Assembly (NCBI GenBank): GCA_030830595.1
Contig: JAURMS010000273.1
Coordinates: 1-9,277 of the forward strand
Source of the DNA: Gammaproteobacteria bacterium
GTDB lineage: Bacteria; Pseudomonadota; Gammaproteobacteria; Steroidobacterales; Steroidobacteraceae
Reading direction: 5' to 3'
Length of the DNA: 9,277 bases
Shown here piece after piece: positions 1-6,823 of this stretch. Position 1 is the stretch's first letter. Every line of letters starts with the position of its first letter. Below the pieces are notes generated by a model that saw nothing but the letters and a program-made list of their open reading frames with translations, had not been told where the DNA came from and ran no database searches. The position numbers and the translations under genes were made by a program.

Positions 1-1
1 C

Positions 2-142
2 AGACCCTATCTCGGCCCTGTGGTCGGTGCATATACCGATTGGACTCCCCTGCAGGGCCGGGGAGAATTGTTCGAGGAAGACCTGGACGCGGACCGCCCT
101 TGGCAACTCAAGAATGTACGTGCGAGACAGTGGCGGGCCTGA
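2..142 (+). CDS. C-terminal end of an unrecognised protein (cut by the left edge)
   Basis: Frame 2 is open from the first base to a TGA at 140-142 and encodes 46 residues that read like real protein: starts RPYLGPVVGAYTDW, then GRGELFEEDLDADRPW, and ends VRARQWRA. The frame is mostly G/C at third positions, and aromatic and acidic residues are balanced. The competing frame 1, which extends the transpeptidase upstream, reads as low-quality Arg/Gly/Pro-rich sequence over the same bases. I do not recognise the family. The start lies outside the window. Its stop overlaps the probable GTG start of the downstream transpeptidase by 13 nt, so the two are probably co-transcribed. No predicted function; confidence rests only on codon pattern and fit to the next gene. 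Confidence 0.6.
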   Translation, partial: RPYLGPVVGAYTDWTPLQGRGELFEEDLDADRPWQLKNVRARQWRA

Positions 143-1590
143 GGCGGTTCCTGGGGTCGGCCTGCCTGACCGGCCTGTGCCTGTTGTCCTTCGGTGCCAG
201 CGGAGCGCCCGCCTGGACCCCAGAGCGGCTGGCCGAACTCGACAGGCTGATCGCCGCCAGCCACGAGGACGGGCTCGAACCCGGCGACTACGCAACGGTG
301 TCCCGCTCACCGCAGGCGGCGCTGGAGTTGCTCTACTGTCATCTAAGGTTCGGCAAGGTCGACCTGGCCCTCGGCGAGGCCCGCTGGAACTGCAGCGGCC
401 TTGAGGTCGACGGTGAGCGGCTGCCCGACAAGGTGGCACGCGCCGTCGACGAAGGCCGCATCGAGGCGCTGCTCACTGCGGCACGACCCACCCACTGGAT
501 GTACGCCCATGGCAGGGACTGGCTGGCACGCCATCGCGACTGGCAGGCCGAGGGCCCCTGGCCGGTGGTGGGGGCAGGCATCACCCTGGAGCCGGGCGCG
601 GTGGATGAACGCGTCCCCATCCTGCGCGAGCGCCTGCGTCGCTCCGGCGACCTTGCGCGCGACATTCTTGATGCGGGCAACTTCTATGGCCCGGCACTCG
701 TGTCAGCCGTCAGGCGTTTTCAGGCCCGGCATCGACTGGAGGTGGATGGGCGCGTGGGGCGTGCGACCCTGGCCGAACTCAACGTCTCCCTGCCGGCGCG
801 CATCCGGCAGCTGCGCATCAACCTCGACCGAGCCAGGAACCTGCTTCACGAAATCCGCGACGAGGACGTCGTGGTGGTGGACATCGCCGGCTTCGAGTTG
901 CGCTACCTGCGCGATCGGGAGCGCATCCTCACCAGCAGGGTGCAGGTGGGCCGCACCTATCGCCAGACGCCGGAGTTCATCTCGCGCATCACGGAGATCA
1001 TCCTGAACCCGAGCTGGACCGTGCCCCCCACCATCCTGGCCGAGGACATCCTGCCGCAACTGCGCCGCGACCCCACCCACCTCCAGTCGCTCGGCCTCGA
1101 GGTGCTGGACCTGCAGGGCCGTCCCGTAGACCAAGCCGCCATCGACTGGTCACGTTACCGCGGCGACCAGGTCCCCTACGTGCTCAGGCAGCCACCCGGG
1201 CCCGGCAACGCGCTGGGACGCATCAAGTTCGTATTCCCCAATCCTTACCTGGTCTTCCTGCACCAGACGCCGGCGACCGCCCTGTTCGAGCGCGACCGGC
1301 GCACCTTCAGTTCTGGCTGCATTCGCGTCGAATGGCCCTTCGAGCTCGCAGCGCGTTTGCTCGGCGATCCAGGGCAGGACGCCGCGAGCCTCTTGGCCCT
1401 CGCGGAGGCGAGCGAAGGCACGCAGTCCATCCGCCTCAAGCGCCCGGTGCGGCTGATCCTCGCCTACTGGACCGTGGACGAGGACCCGGGCGGCGTGCTG
1501 GTCTTCAAGCCGGACGTCTACGGCAGGGACGAGGGCGTCTGGCGCGCGCTGTCGGCGCCCCCGCCGGGCAAGACCAGCGGAGTGCCGTAA
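130..1590 (+). CDS. ldtD: YcbB/LdtD-type murein L,D-transpeptidase, secreted
   Basis: Predicted periplasmic L,D-transpeptidase that makes 3-3 cross-links in peptidoglycan. From a GTG start at 130 the protein has 486 residues. A signal peptide covers about residues 1-26 (LRR, hydrophobic core, ASGA cleavage). An N-terminal scaffold domain follows, then a peptidoglycan-binding repeat at about 160-220 (RRFQARHRLEVDGRVG) and a YkuD catalytic domain at about 246-425. The YcbB-style signature is present: LHQTPATALF with His378, then FSSGCIRVEWP with catalytic Cys397. The C-terminus keeps the family's AYWTVDEDPGG...DVYGRD pattern. It is shorter than E. coli YcbB (615 aa, from memory). The frame is open upstream with TTG codons at 40 and 100. 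GTG 130 is preferred because the signal peptide begins there and the preceding bases are coding in another frame; no strong Shine-Dalgarno sequence is visible. The 3' end overlaps the convergent AttH-like gene by 73 nt. Confidence 0.93.
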   Translation: MAGLRRFLGSACLTGLCLLSFGASGAPAWTPERLAELDRLIAASHEDGLEPGDYATVSRSPQAALELLYCHLRFGKVDLALGEARWNCSGLEVDGERLPDKVARAVDEGRIEALLTAARPTHWMYAHGRDWLARHRDWQAEGPWPVVGAGITLEPGAVDERVPILRERLRRSGDLARDILDAGNFYGPALVSAVRRFQARHRLEVDGRVGRATLAELNVSLPARIRQLRINLDRARNLLHEIRDEDVVVVDIAGFELRYLRDRERILTSRVQVGRTYRQTPEFISRITEIILNPSWTVPPTILAEDILPQLRRDPTHLQSLGLEVLDLQGRPVDQAAIDWSRYRGDQVPYVLRQPPGPGNALGRIKFVFPNPYLVFLHQTPATALFERDRRTFSSGCIRVEWPFELAARLLGDPGQDAASLLALAEASEGTQSIRLKRPVRLILAYWTVDEDPGGVLVFKPDVYGRDEGVWRALSAPPPGKTSGVP

Positions 1591-2591
1591 CCGGTCAGTT
1601 CGAGATAGCCGCGTCCGCGCCGCCCTGCCACATCCTGCGCCCGGACCGCGCCCTCCCAGTAAATGGCTCCGGTCGTCTGCCGCGAGTCGCTCTCCTGGTC
1701 GTCCATGAGCGGTCGGAGGTCGAGGCGTTCATCGCCAACCTGTAACTCGAACTCGACGGGATACTCGACGCCCGTGCGGGGCGAACGCCACCGTCGCCCT
1801 GGCCGGAATACGACCGTCTCCGGTCCGTGATGCACCACGCGCCCCGCGGCGTCGCGGCGGGTGGCCGCCGCCCAGCGTACGCCACCGTCCTTGCCACGCA
1901 TCCGGAACGCCATCAGCGACCCGCCGTCATCCAGCTGCAGGCCAACCCAGTCCCAGCCGATGGCCTCGGGCTCCATCAAGGCATTCGACCACTCGTGATC
2001 CAGCCACGCACTGCCGGTGACCTCCTGCGTGCGGCCCTCGATGGTGACGCTGCCGGTCACCGCCAGGCTGGGAAGGCTGTAGTAGCGGCTCGCGGCGGCG
2101 GGATCCTGGCCCTTACGGCTGTAGCCGTCCTCACCATGCAGCAAAGGGGGCTGCACCGATGCCAGGTCGAGGGCCAGCGCGAAATCCTCGGCCTCCACGC
2201 GGGTCTCCCACGATCCTGCCTTGCGCTCCAGGATCCAGTCGCCGATCCACGCCCGGGCCTGCTGCTGATCGGCGCCGGCGAGCCCGTGGCTGGCGCGGGC
2301 GATGCGCTGGCCATGCCGCAACCGCCCCAGCGCAGGATCGCTGAGTGCGGCGTGGGCGATGATGAGTTGGCGGGCTGCAAACGCACTGGGGTGGGCTTCC
2401 GGCTGGTCGACGCGAGTCCTGAAAAACGTGACCTGGAAGCCAAGCTCCTCGCCAGCGGCAGTCTCGAGCCATCCCGTGACGTACCACCACTCGGTCCGCT
2501 GGTCGGGATGCGCGCCATGATCCCCGGGCAGGCTGAGCGTGGCGCCGGTCAGGGCCCAGCCGGCAAGCAGCACCGCGCACACGGCCCGCAT
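1518..2591 (-). CDS. Secreted lipocalin-like/CrtC-like protein (AttH family, 'predicted secreted hydrolase')
   Basis: A 357-aa protein of the AttH/COG5621 type, two lipocalin-like barrels related to CrtC hydroxyneurosporene synthase. Residues 1 to about 17 form a signal peptide (hydrophobic VLLAGWALTGA), so it should act outside the cytoplasm; there is no lipobox. Family hallmarks visible: DHGAHP at 24-29, EWWY at 34-37, YYS at 170-172, AWLDHEW at 195-201, GWDWVGLQL at 212-220, YWEGAV at 311-316 and GYLELTGY at 328-335. The open frame extends further upstream, but ATG 2591 is chosen because the signal peptide starts there. This ATG shares one base with the permease stop (TGATG), and GAGGGA lies 9 nt upstream. 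As last gene of the ABC operon it is the likely extracytoplasmic partner of the transporter. 'Hydrolase' is a family label; no catalytic triad is evident. The last 24 codons overlap the convergent transpeptidase gene. Confidence 0.9.
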   Translation of the reverse strand: MRAVCAVLLAGWALTGATLSLPGDHGAHPDQRTEWWYVTGWLETAAGEELGFQVTFFRTRVDQPEAHPSAFAARQLIIAHAALSDPALGRLRHGQRIARASHGLAGADQQQARAWIGDWILERKAGSWETRVEAEDFALALDLASVQPPLLHGEDGYSRKGQDPAAASRYYSLPSLAVTGSVTIEGRTQEVTGSAWLDHEWSNALMEPEAIGWDWVGLQLDDGGSLMAFRMRGKDGGVRWAAATRRDAAGRVVHHGPETVVFRPGRRWRSPRTGVEYPVEFELQVGDERLDLRPLMDDQESDSRQTTGAIYWEGAVRAQDVAGRRGRGYLELTGYGTPLVLPGGGADSARQTPSSLP

Positions 2592-5107
2592 CACCAGTCG
2601 TCCCTCACGGCGCGGACGGCGGTCACCGAGGTGGCCCGCCGCCCACTCAGTGCGCCCGTCAGGACGGCAGCCAGCACCAGGCCAAGTGCAACGACCAGCA
2701 GCTGACCGACGGGCAGGCTGAGGTCGATGCTCCAATTGAAGGCTTGCCGATTGACCACGTAGACGAGCACCAGGCTGATCAGGAAGCCCAGCAGCAGGCC
2801 GTAGGCCGCGCCGAGGAGGCCCATGATGCCCCCTTCGAAGGCCAGCAGGGCCAGCACCTGACTGCGCAGCATGCCGAGATGGCGCAGCACGCCGAACTCG
2901 CGACGACGTGCGAGAGCCTGTGCACTGAGGGCGAAGCTCACGCCCATCAGGCCGATGGCCACGGCCACCGCCTCGAGTGCGTAGGTCACCGCGAAAGCGC
3001 GGTCGAAGTAAGCGAGCGAGCGTTGCCGGAGGTCATCGCCCCGATAGACCTGCAGGAAGGCGCCCTCAGCGAACAGGCCGCGCAACCCCGTCTCCACCTC
3101 GCTGGCCTCGACTCCGGGCTCCAGCCAGAAGGCCGCCTGGTTGACCGCGAGGTCGCCGGTCCGCAGCCGATAATCCTCCAGCGACACCACGATGGCTCCG
3201 GCGGGATGGCCATAGTCGCGCCAGATGCCTGCCACGCGCACCGGCCACGGTCCATCCGCCAGCGGCAACTCGCGCAGCTCACCCACCCGCCAGCCATACA
3301 GGTCCGACACGGGTTCCGATATCCATACGACAGGCTCGGATCCCCGCGTGGGCTCGAGCGTACCTGCCACCAACGGCAGGCGGGTGACGGGCCCATCGAC
3401 CCCGACCGGCCTGGCGATCAACTCGACCGGTTCCCTGAGCGCATCCATGCGCAGACCAGCGAGACGCCGCCACTCGACGTGACTGACACCCGGCAAGCGG
3501 GCGATGGCCGCCTGGTCGGCCTCGTCCCAGTATGCCGTGTCGTGGGTGGCGGCCACCCTGGCGTGGAGGTCGGCTGGCAGCACGTCACCGAGCCAGCGCT
3601 CAAAGGAGTCCCTGAAGGAATGCACCATGATGGCCATGGCCGCCATCAGGCTGAAGCTGACGATGATGGCGGCCAGACTGATGGCGCTGAGCCCCGCGCT
3701 GCCCCGCAGCTGGGCCAGCGCCACCGCCGGGGTCGCCCGACGGGGCACCGGGCACACGGCGAGAACCCGAGCGGTGAGCGCCGGGACCAACAGGATCCCG
3801 GCGAACAGCAGCGCCGCCACCGCGAGATAGCCGAACAGCGGCAATCCGCCGACGGCCGGCAGCAGCGCCAGCAGCACGGCGACACCGGCCAGCACGAGGC
3901 CTGCCCGCACGCCACCCATCCGGGCCAGCACGATCTCCGCATCGCCCGACTTCAGGGCCAGCGCCGGCGCCCTGCGCGCTGCCTCGCGCGCCGGCCACCA
4001 CGCGCCCACCATGGCCAGTGCGGTGCCTACGAGGAAAAACGGTAGCAGGCTCGAGGCCTGCGGATCCGGCCGGGTGGCCAGGGTGGCAAAGTAGCCCCCG
4101 CCGAGATCACCGCCCAGGCGGACCAGCACCATGACGGCCAGCGCCTGGCCAAGGACGACGCCCAGGGCCGCTCCGGTCACGCCAAGCAGCGCGCCCTCAG
4201 CCAGCAGGGCAACCTTGAGTTCACCGCGGCGGCAGCCGAGCGCGCGCAACAGGGCAAAGGACTGGCGGCGCCGCAGCACCGCCAGCGACTGGGTGGAAAA
4301 CACCAGGAAGCCGCCGGTGAGGAGCGCCACCATGGCCAGCAGGTTGAGGTTCACCCGGTAGGCCCGGCTGACCCGCTCTGCGCGGCCCGCCTCCTCACCC
4401 GGGCCAGTGGCGGTGACGCCCACCGGCAGGCGCGCCGCGAGGGCGGCCAGGAAACGCTCGGGTTCGATACCTGTCCGCAGTCGCAGGTCGAGACGGTTGA
4501 TGCGACCGATGCGGTCGAAGCGCCATTGCGCCGAGGCAATATCCATCAACGCGAGGGGCTGTGGATAGGCCTCCTCGGTGAGCACCTTCACGACGCGTAA
4601 CTCGATGACCTCACTGCCGGCGCGCAGCCGCAGGCGCCCCCCCTCACTCAGGCCCAGCTGCTCGGCAGCCGAGGCGCTGAGCGCCACCGCATCCGGCTGC
4701 AGCAGGGGGAGCAGTCCGTCGCCGAGCCCGGCCAGCAGCAGCGGCTGCACCTGCCCGGCTCGCAGTGGATCGAGTCCGAGGATGGGCAGCGAATCCTCCC
4801 CGTCCATCGGCTGTGCGGCGAGATCCAGCATCGGGCTGGCAGCGACCACCGCCGGATCGGTGGCGAGCGCAACAAACAAGGACTCATCGAAACCGGCATC
4901 GCCGCCGCGCAGTACGATGTCGGCGTCTCCCACCAGCTGGCGGGCTGCGCGATCGAACTCCTGCAGCGCACCCTGGTTGATGAGGAACACCGCAGTCGAC
5001 AGCGCCACCCCCAGGGCGATGGCAAGCACCGTGGCCAGCAACCGGAAGGGCTGTTCGCGCAGGCGACCGATCAGCAGGGTGCGCGAGACCGCGAAGGTTG
5101 CGCTCAA
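2591..5107 (-). CDS. ABC transporter permease with two FtsX-type domains (AttF-AttG-like fusion)
   Basis: An 838-aa inner-membrane permease of the MacB/FtsX superfamily (type VII ABC), organised like E. coli YbbP with a duplicated FtsX module. One helix at about 22-43 is followed by an extracytoplasmic domain to about 250. Three helices follow (about 254-275, 298-330, 353-372), then a two-helix linker (402-446). The second half repeats the pattern: helix 472-496, extracytoplasmic domain to about 705, and three helices (708-730, 752-783, 800-822). Cytoplasmic coupling motifs are seen twice: RRRQSFALLRALGCRRGELK and RRREFGVLRHLGMLRSQ. The start is TTG at 5107, overlapping the ATPase stop as TTGA. 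Only a distant GAGG is visible upstream, so translation probably depends on coupling. The 3' end overlaps the AttH-like gene by one base. Substrate unknown; family relatives export or extract lipids, lipoproteins or peptides, or work as mechanotransmitters rather than true transporters. Confidence 0.93.
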   Translation of the reverse strand: MSATFAVSRTLLIGRLREQPFRLLATVLAIALGVALSTAVFLINQGALQEFDRAARQLVGDADIVLRGGDAGFDESLFVALATDPAVVAASPMLDLAAQPMDGEDSLPILGLDPLRAGQVQPLLLAGLGDGLLPLLQPDAVALSASAAEQLGLSEGGRLRLRAGSEVIELRVVKVLTEEAYPQPLALMDIASAQWRFDRIGRINRLDLRLRTGIEPERFLAALAARLPVGVTATGPGEEAGRAERVSRAYRVNLNLLAMVALLTGGFLVFSTQSLAVLRRRQSFALLRALGCRRGELKVALLAEGALLGVTGAALGVVLGQALAVMVLVRLGGDLGGGYFATLATRPDPQASSLLPFFLVGTALAMVGAWWPAREAARRAPALALKSGDAEIVLARMGGVRAGLVLAGVAVLLALLPAVGGLPLFGYLAVAALLFAGILLVPALTARVLAVCPVPRRATPAVALAQLRGSAGLSAISLAAIIVSFSLMAAMAIMVHSFRDSFERWLGDVLPADLHARVAATHDTAYWDEADQAAIARLPGVSHVEWRRLAGLRMDALREPVELIARPVGVDGPVTRLPLVAGTLEPTRGSEPVVWISEPVSDLYGWRVGELRELPLADGPWPVRVAGIWRDYGHPAGAIVVSLEDYRLRTGDLAVNQAAFWLEPGVEASEVETGLRGLFAEGAFLQVYRGDDLRQRSLAYFDRAFAVTYALEAVAVAIGLMGVSFALSAQALARRREFGVLRHLGMLRSQVLALLAFEGGIMGLLGAAYGLLLGFLISLVLVYVVNRQAFNWSIDLSLPVGQLLVVALGLVLAAVLTGALSGRRATSVTAVRAVRDDW

Positions 5108-5787
5108 GGGATTTGCAGCGGCCTCAGCGACCGTCCGTCCAGCACCATCACCCGCTGGGCGGTGGCCGCCGCGGCCCGCGAGTGGGTGATCAACACGCCG
5201 CTGGCGCCCTGACCGACGATCCGTTCGCGCAGCAGTTCCAGCACCCGGCTGGCGATGGTCGGGTCCAGGTTGCCGGTGGGTTCATCAGCCAGCAGCAGGC
5301 CCGGGCCGTGCACCAGCGCACGGGCGATGGCGACCCGCTGCATCTCCCCACCGGAGAGCTCCCGCGGAAAGCGCGGCCCGAACCCGGCGAGGCCCACGGC
5401 CTCCAGCATGTCACCCGCGGCCCGTTCCCTGGACTTGCGCGGCTCACCGAGCAGATGCAGCGGCAGCGCGACGTTGTCGAGCACCGTGAGGTGAGGCAGG
5501 AGATGGAAGGCCTGGAACACGAAGCCCACCCTGCGGCGCCTGAGCAGCGTCGCAGCATCGTCGTCCAGGGCGTGCAGCGGCTCGCCGTCGATCTCGATCG
5601 TCCCCGCATCAGGCCGATCGAGCCCTGCCACCAGGTTGAGGAGCGTGGACTTGCCCACCCCGGACTCGCCCAGGATGGCGACATACTCGCCCTGCCCGAG
5701 TTCCAGGTCGATCCCCTCGAGCACCGCCGGACGCTCTGGATGATAGCGACGGCACACGCCGGTGAGCCGCAGGACGGGGCGGGTCAC
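5104..5787 (-). CDS. ABC transporter ATP-binding protein (LolD/MacB/YbbA class, AttE-like)
   Basis: A 227-aa cytoplasmic ATPase that should energise the adjacent permease. All nucleotide-binding motifs are intact: Walker A GESGVGKST at 40-48, Q-loop glutamine at 92 (GFVFQAF), signature LSGGEMQR at 144-151, Walker B LLLADEPTGNLD with Glu169, and switch His202 (LITHS). The LADEPTGNLD wording and short length are typical of the LolD/MacB/YbbA/FtsE class, which pairs with FtsX-type permeases. The frame is open to an ATG at 5865, but that would add 26 low-quality residues overlapping the previous gene. GTG at 5787 is chosen because conserved sequence starts there (VLRLTGVCRRY) and GAAGGTG lies 8 nt upstream. 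It follows the 131-aa gene by 13 nt and overlaps the permease start by 4 nt (TTGA). Confidence 0.95.
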   Translation of the reverse strand: MTRPVLRLTGVCRRYHPERPAVLEGIDLELGQGEYVAILGESGVGKSTLLNLVAGLDRPDAGTIEIDGEPLHALDDDAATLLRRRRVGFVFQAFHLLPHLTVLDNVALPLHLLGEPRKSRERAAGDMLEAVGLAGFGPRFPRELSGGEMQRVAIARALVHGPGLLLADEPTGNLDPTIASRVLELLRERIVGQGASGVLITHSRAAAATAQRVMVLDGRSLRPLQIP

Positions 5788-5795
5788 CTCGGGTA

Positions 5796-5802
5796 CACCT
5801 TC
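5796..5802 (-). promoter_or_regulatory. Ribosome binding site deciding the ATPase GTG start
   Basis: On the minus strand GAAGGTG sits 8 nt before GTG 5787, partly inside the stop codon of the preceding 131-aa gene. This spacing supports the 227-aa ATPase rather than the longer form from ATG 5865. Confidence 0.6.
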
Positions 5803-6196
5803 AGGGCATCTGGATGCCGCCGCCGCCCATGCCGCCACGACCCTTGAGCGCCGCGGCGCCGGCATCCGGGATCACGATGGACGAGGCTGCCTGGCGGCGC
5901 ATCTCCTGGATCTCGCGAGCGGCTTCCTCGATGGCCCGCTGGGCCGCCGGACCGAAGGCGGCCACGGCCGCGGCGAGATCGTCGGCGTCGAGTTCGAAGG
6001 ACAGCGGCAGCGACCCCATGGGCGTCATGACCGTGGCCTGACCCACGAACACGACGGGACGGGCGGGATCCTGCTCGCCGGAGGGCAACACCGGCACCAG
6101 GCGCCGGAGGGTGCCCACTCGCTGGTCGCTGTAAACCTCCTCGCGATAGAGGCTGGTCGGATCCATGTTCGGCTGTTGCGGTGATTCCTGATTCAT
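5801..6196 (-). CDS. 131-aa cytoplasmic protein of unknown function, first gene of the ABC operon
   Basis: Predicted soluble protein with no signal peptide or membrane segment. An N-terminal part (SLYREEVYSDQRVGTLRRLVPV) leads into a probable beta-rich core (PVVFVGQATVMTPMGSLPLSFEL). A long amphipathic alpha-helix follows at about 70-105 (DDLAAAVAAFG...AAREIQEMRRQAAS). The tail is IVIP and then glycine-rich KGRGGMGGGGIQMP. The pattern resembles small conserved hypothetical proteins of Gammaproteobacteria as I remember them, but I cannot name a family. ATG 6196 is the longest start; ATG 6166 (MDPTSLYREE) is an alternative, and neither has a clear Shine-Dalgarno sequence. It ends 13 nt before the ATPase and is in the same orientation, so it probably belongs to that operon. 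It could regulate or assemble the transporter, or merely share its promoter. Confidence 0.82.
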   Translation of the reverse strand: MNQESPQQPNMDPTSLYREEVYSDQRVGTLRRLVPVLPSGEQDPARPVVFVGQATVMTPMGSLPLSFELDADDLAAAVAAFGPAAQRAIEEAAREIQEMRRQAASSIVIPDAGAAALKGRGGMGGGGIQMP

Positions 6197-6259
6197 GACG
6201 GTGCTGGCCTGGGTAACTTCTGACGCAGGACACTTTAACGATTAGCGAAGGGACCCGCC
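6197..6259. promoter_or_regulatory. Divergent intergenic region expected to hold the promoters of the ABC operon and the lipoprotein gene
   Basis: These 63 bases lie between the divergent starts at 6196 and 6260. They are AT-richer than their surroundings, with CACTTTAACGATTAGCG near the lipoprotein side. No convincing -35/-10 pair was found on either strand: TTTAAC on the plus strand and GTTAAAG on the minus strand are only weak candidates. The role is inferred from gene orientation. The plus-strand gene has a clear ribosome binding site, GAAGGGA at 6247-6253, six bases before its ATG. Confidence 0.4.
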
Positions 6260-6817
6260 ATGAGCATTCGACACCTCGCCGGCATCGCGCTGGCCCTGTT
6301 GTTCCTGTCTGCCTGCCAGTCAGGGCCCGAGATCCGCCGCGACAGCGTACCCGGGGCGGACGTCGCCGGCTTCCGCACTTTCGGTTTCTACGAGGAACTG
6401 GCCACGGATCGAGCTGGTTACGAGAGCGTCTTCACCGCCCGACTGAAGGCGGCCGTGCGCAAGGAAATGGAGTGGCGGGGCTACCGCTACGAGCCCGGGC
6501 AGCCTGAACTGCGGGTCAATTTCTTTGCCAACGTGGAAACGCGCCAGGAAATCCGGGAATACCCCCTGCACCTGGGTTACTTCGCCTACCGGCGCCACTA
6601 CGGCTATGGCTTCTACACGCCGGAGTGGGAAGTGGTGAACTACCGGCAGGGCACGCTGACCATCGACCTCGTCGATGCGGCCCGCAACACGCTGGTGTGG
6701 ACGGCGACCGCCGAGGGCCGGGTCAGCGAGGACGTGATGCGCCGCCCAGGCCGGGCCGTCGACGAGACCGTCACCCTGATGCTGCGGCCGCTGCCGTCGG
6801 CGCGACGCGTGGACTGA
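6260..6817 (+). CDS. DUF4136-type outer-envelope lipoprotein
   Basis: A 185-aa predicted lipoprotein. The signal peptide IRHLAGIALALLFLSAC ends in a good lipobox, LSAC, with lipidated Cys19. Gln20 follows, so by the +2 rule outer-membrane sorting is likely. The mature part follows the DUF4136 layout: FRTFGFYEEL near the N-terminus, a helical stretch (ARLKAAVRKEMEWRGYRY), PELRVNFFANVETRQEI, a Tyr/His-rich loop (GYFAYRRHYGYGFY) and a closing beta section GTLTIDLVDAARNTLVWTATAEGRV, then a helical end. Start ATG 6260 has GAAGGGA six bases upstream. It is divergent from the ABC operon and ends six bases before the convergent LOG gene. The biochemical role of the family is not established; the transcript appears monocistronic. 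Confidence 0.9.
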   Translation: MSIRHLAGIALALLFLSACQSGPEIRRDSVPGADVAGFRTFGFYEELATDRAGYESVFTARLKAAVRKEMEWRGYRYEPGQPELRVNFFANVETRQEIREYPLHLGYFAYRRHYGYGFYTPEWEVVNYRQGTLTIDLVDAARNTLVWTATAEGRVSEDVMRRPGRAVDETVTLMLRPLPSARRVD

Positions 6818-6823
6818 CCTGCC

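Noticed and set aside
1518..2591. Calling the secreted protein a carotenoid 1,2-hydratase (CrtC)
   Set aside because: It shares the fold and EWWY-type motifs, but has a signal peptide and transporter neighbours and no carotenoid genes nearby, so the AttH-like group fits better.
1827..2705. 292-aa plus-strand open frame opposite the AttH-like gene
   Set aside because: Antisense shadow; the minus strand carries family motifs and a signal peptide.
2592..2735. N-terminal extension of the AttH-like protein from an upstream start at 2735
   Set aside because: The 48 extra residues are Arg/Gly/Pro-rich and overlap the conserved C-terminus of the permease; the signal peptide, ribosome binding site and TGATG overlap all point to ATG 2591.
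2744..4045. 433-aa plus-strand open frame opposite the permease
   Set aside because: His/Gln/Asp-rich low-complexity translation with no domain or signal; it is the antisense shadow of a well-supported membrane protein in GC-rich DNA.
2591..5787. Calling the transporter LolCDE or MacAB
   Set aside because: A single 838-aa permease with two FtsX modules plus an AttH partner fits the YbbAP/AttEFG arrangement; there are no separate LolC and LolE subunits and no MacA adaptor.
5098..5847. 249-aa plus-strand open frame opposite the ATPase
   Set aside because: Antisense shadow of a gene with all ABC motifs intact; the translation is Gln/His/Arg-rich and unrecognisable.
5788..5865. Longer ATPase starting at ATG 5865
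   Set aside because: It would overlap the preceding gene by 65 nt and add Ala/Arg-rich residues not expected in this family; GTG 5787 has a good ribosome binding site.
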